This document shows positions 6,531 to 6,862 of a DNA stretch of 6,862 bases, piece after piece (position 1 is the stretch's first letter; the number at the start of each line of letters is the position of its first letter). This stretch comes from Alphaproteobacteria bacterium. Lineage in GTDB: Bacteria > Pseudomonadota > Alphaproteobacteria > CACIAM-22H2. Under the pieces are notes generated by a model. That model was not told where the DNA came from and did not search any database. It saw only the letters and a program-made list of their open reading frames with translations. The stretch is from positions 1 through 6,862 of the forward strand of contig VGDA01000192.1 in assembly GCA_016869915.1 (NCBI GenBank). The letters are read 5' to 3'. The translations under genes and the position numbers were made by a program.

Positions 6531-6830
6531 ATGGCCACGCAGGCCCGCATCTACAAGCCCTCCCGCACCGCCATGCAGTCCGGCAAGGCGAAGACCAAGG
6601 CGTGGATCCTCGAGTTCGAGCCCTCCGCGGCGAAGCGCCCCGACCCGCTCATGGGCTGGTCCGGTTCTTCCGACACCGCAGGTCAGGTGCAGCTGGGCTT
6701 CGAGACCCTCGAGGAGGCGGAAGCGTATGCCCGTCGCATGGGCATCGACTACGCCGTCGCCGCGCCGCAGGCGCCCGCGCTGAAGCTGCGCGCCTACGCC
6801 GACAATTTCCGCTACGACCGGGTCCGCTGA
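6531..6830 (+). CDS. NADH dehydrogenase (complex I) accessory subunit, NDUFS4 homologue
   Basis: This is a 99-residue homologue of the mitochondrial 18-kDa complex I subunit NDUFS4 (ETC complex I subunit conserved region). It is expected to sit on the peripheral arm of the proton-pumping NADH:ubiquinone oxidoreductase on the cytoplasmic face. Blocks shared with the human protein (from memory) are ARIYKPSRTAMQSG (5-18), KAWILEFE (23-30), PLMGW (39-43), the FETLEEAEAYARRMG segment (57-71) and YADNF (89-93). The length is typical for bacterial members, which lack the mitochondrial targeting sequence. The ATG at 6531 has GGAG five bases upstream. An in-frame ATG at 6516 is a less likely start because that GGAG would then lie inside the gene. 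Among bacteria this subunit is characteristic of alphaproteobacteria. It lies between two tRNA genes and away from any nuo operon in view. Confidence 0.93.
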   Translation: MATQARIYKPSRTAMQSGKAKTKAWILEFEPSAAKRPDPLMGWSGSSDTAGQVQLGFETLEEAEAYARRMGIDYAVAAPQAPALKLRAYADNFRYDRVR

Positions 6831-6836
6831 TTCCGG

Positions 6837-6862
6837 GCGCCCTTAGCTCAGTTGGATAGAGC
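6837..6862 (+). tRNA. tRNA, 5' part only (probably tRNA-Arg), cut by right edge
   Basis: After a 7-base acceptor arm GCGCCCT (6837-6843) come T8 and A9 (6844-6845), then the D-stem GCTC, the loop AGTTGGATA and GAGC, a standard D-arm ending at the window edge. The anticodon is outside the window. The acceptor and D-arm resemble tRNA-Arg genes I recall from alphaproteobacteria, so the identity is a guess. It starts only six bases after the stop codon of the NDUFS4-like gene. Confidence 0.8.

Noticed and set aside
1..6862. Possible mobile element, CRISPR array, defence or phage system
   Set aside because: No spaced direct repeats, transposase or integrase motifs, or toxin-antitoxin pair were seen. 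The two tRNA genes are possible integration sites, but no integrase gene or duplicated tRNA end is visible in the window.

Overview
The window is very GC-rich and tightly packed, with six genuine protein genes or gene parts plus one partial gene, one complete tRNA gene and one tRNA cut by the right edge. The combination suggests an alphaproteobacterium, possibly of the Rhodospirillales. The lineage markers are a homologue of the mitochondrial complex I subunit NDUFS4, an Atm1-type ABC exporter with the half-transporter layout shared with mitochondria, and a tripartite tricarboxylate transporter. Lineage is inferred from gene content only.

Left part (1-2793, minus strand): a tripartite tricarboxylate transporter (TTT) operon transcribed leftward in the order tctC (periplasmic binding protein, probable Tat signal), tctB (small membrane subunit), tctA (large permease, cut by the left edge after 420 codons). 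A perfect 9-bp stem-loop lies between tctC and tctB. It looks like an attenuator or mRNA-stabilising element that would let the binding protein be made in excess over the membrane subunits. tctB and tctA are separated by one base.

Middle (2794-2880): an 87-bp divergent intergenic region that must carry control signals for both the tct operon and the rightward genes.

Right-centre (2881-6314, plus strand): an Atm1/ABCB7-type ABC exporter with all nucleotide-binding motifs intact, a histone-deacetylase-fold amidohydrolase 13 bases downstream with a complete catalytic set, and a secreted DUF192 protein 25 bases after that. The first two are very likely one transcript, and the third probably joins it.

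Right end (6315-6862): a good sigma-70-like promoter, tRNA-Pro(UGG) with encoded CCA, a strong hairpin, the 99-residue NDUFS4-like complex I accessory subunit, and, six bases after its stop, the start of a second tRNA (probably tRNA-Arg).

No stretch longer than about 90 bases lacks an assigned feature. I found no CRISPR array, insertion sequence, phage gene or defence system. The window looks like ordinary chromosomal housekeeping and transport DNA, with a few points of architecture worth checking.
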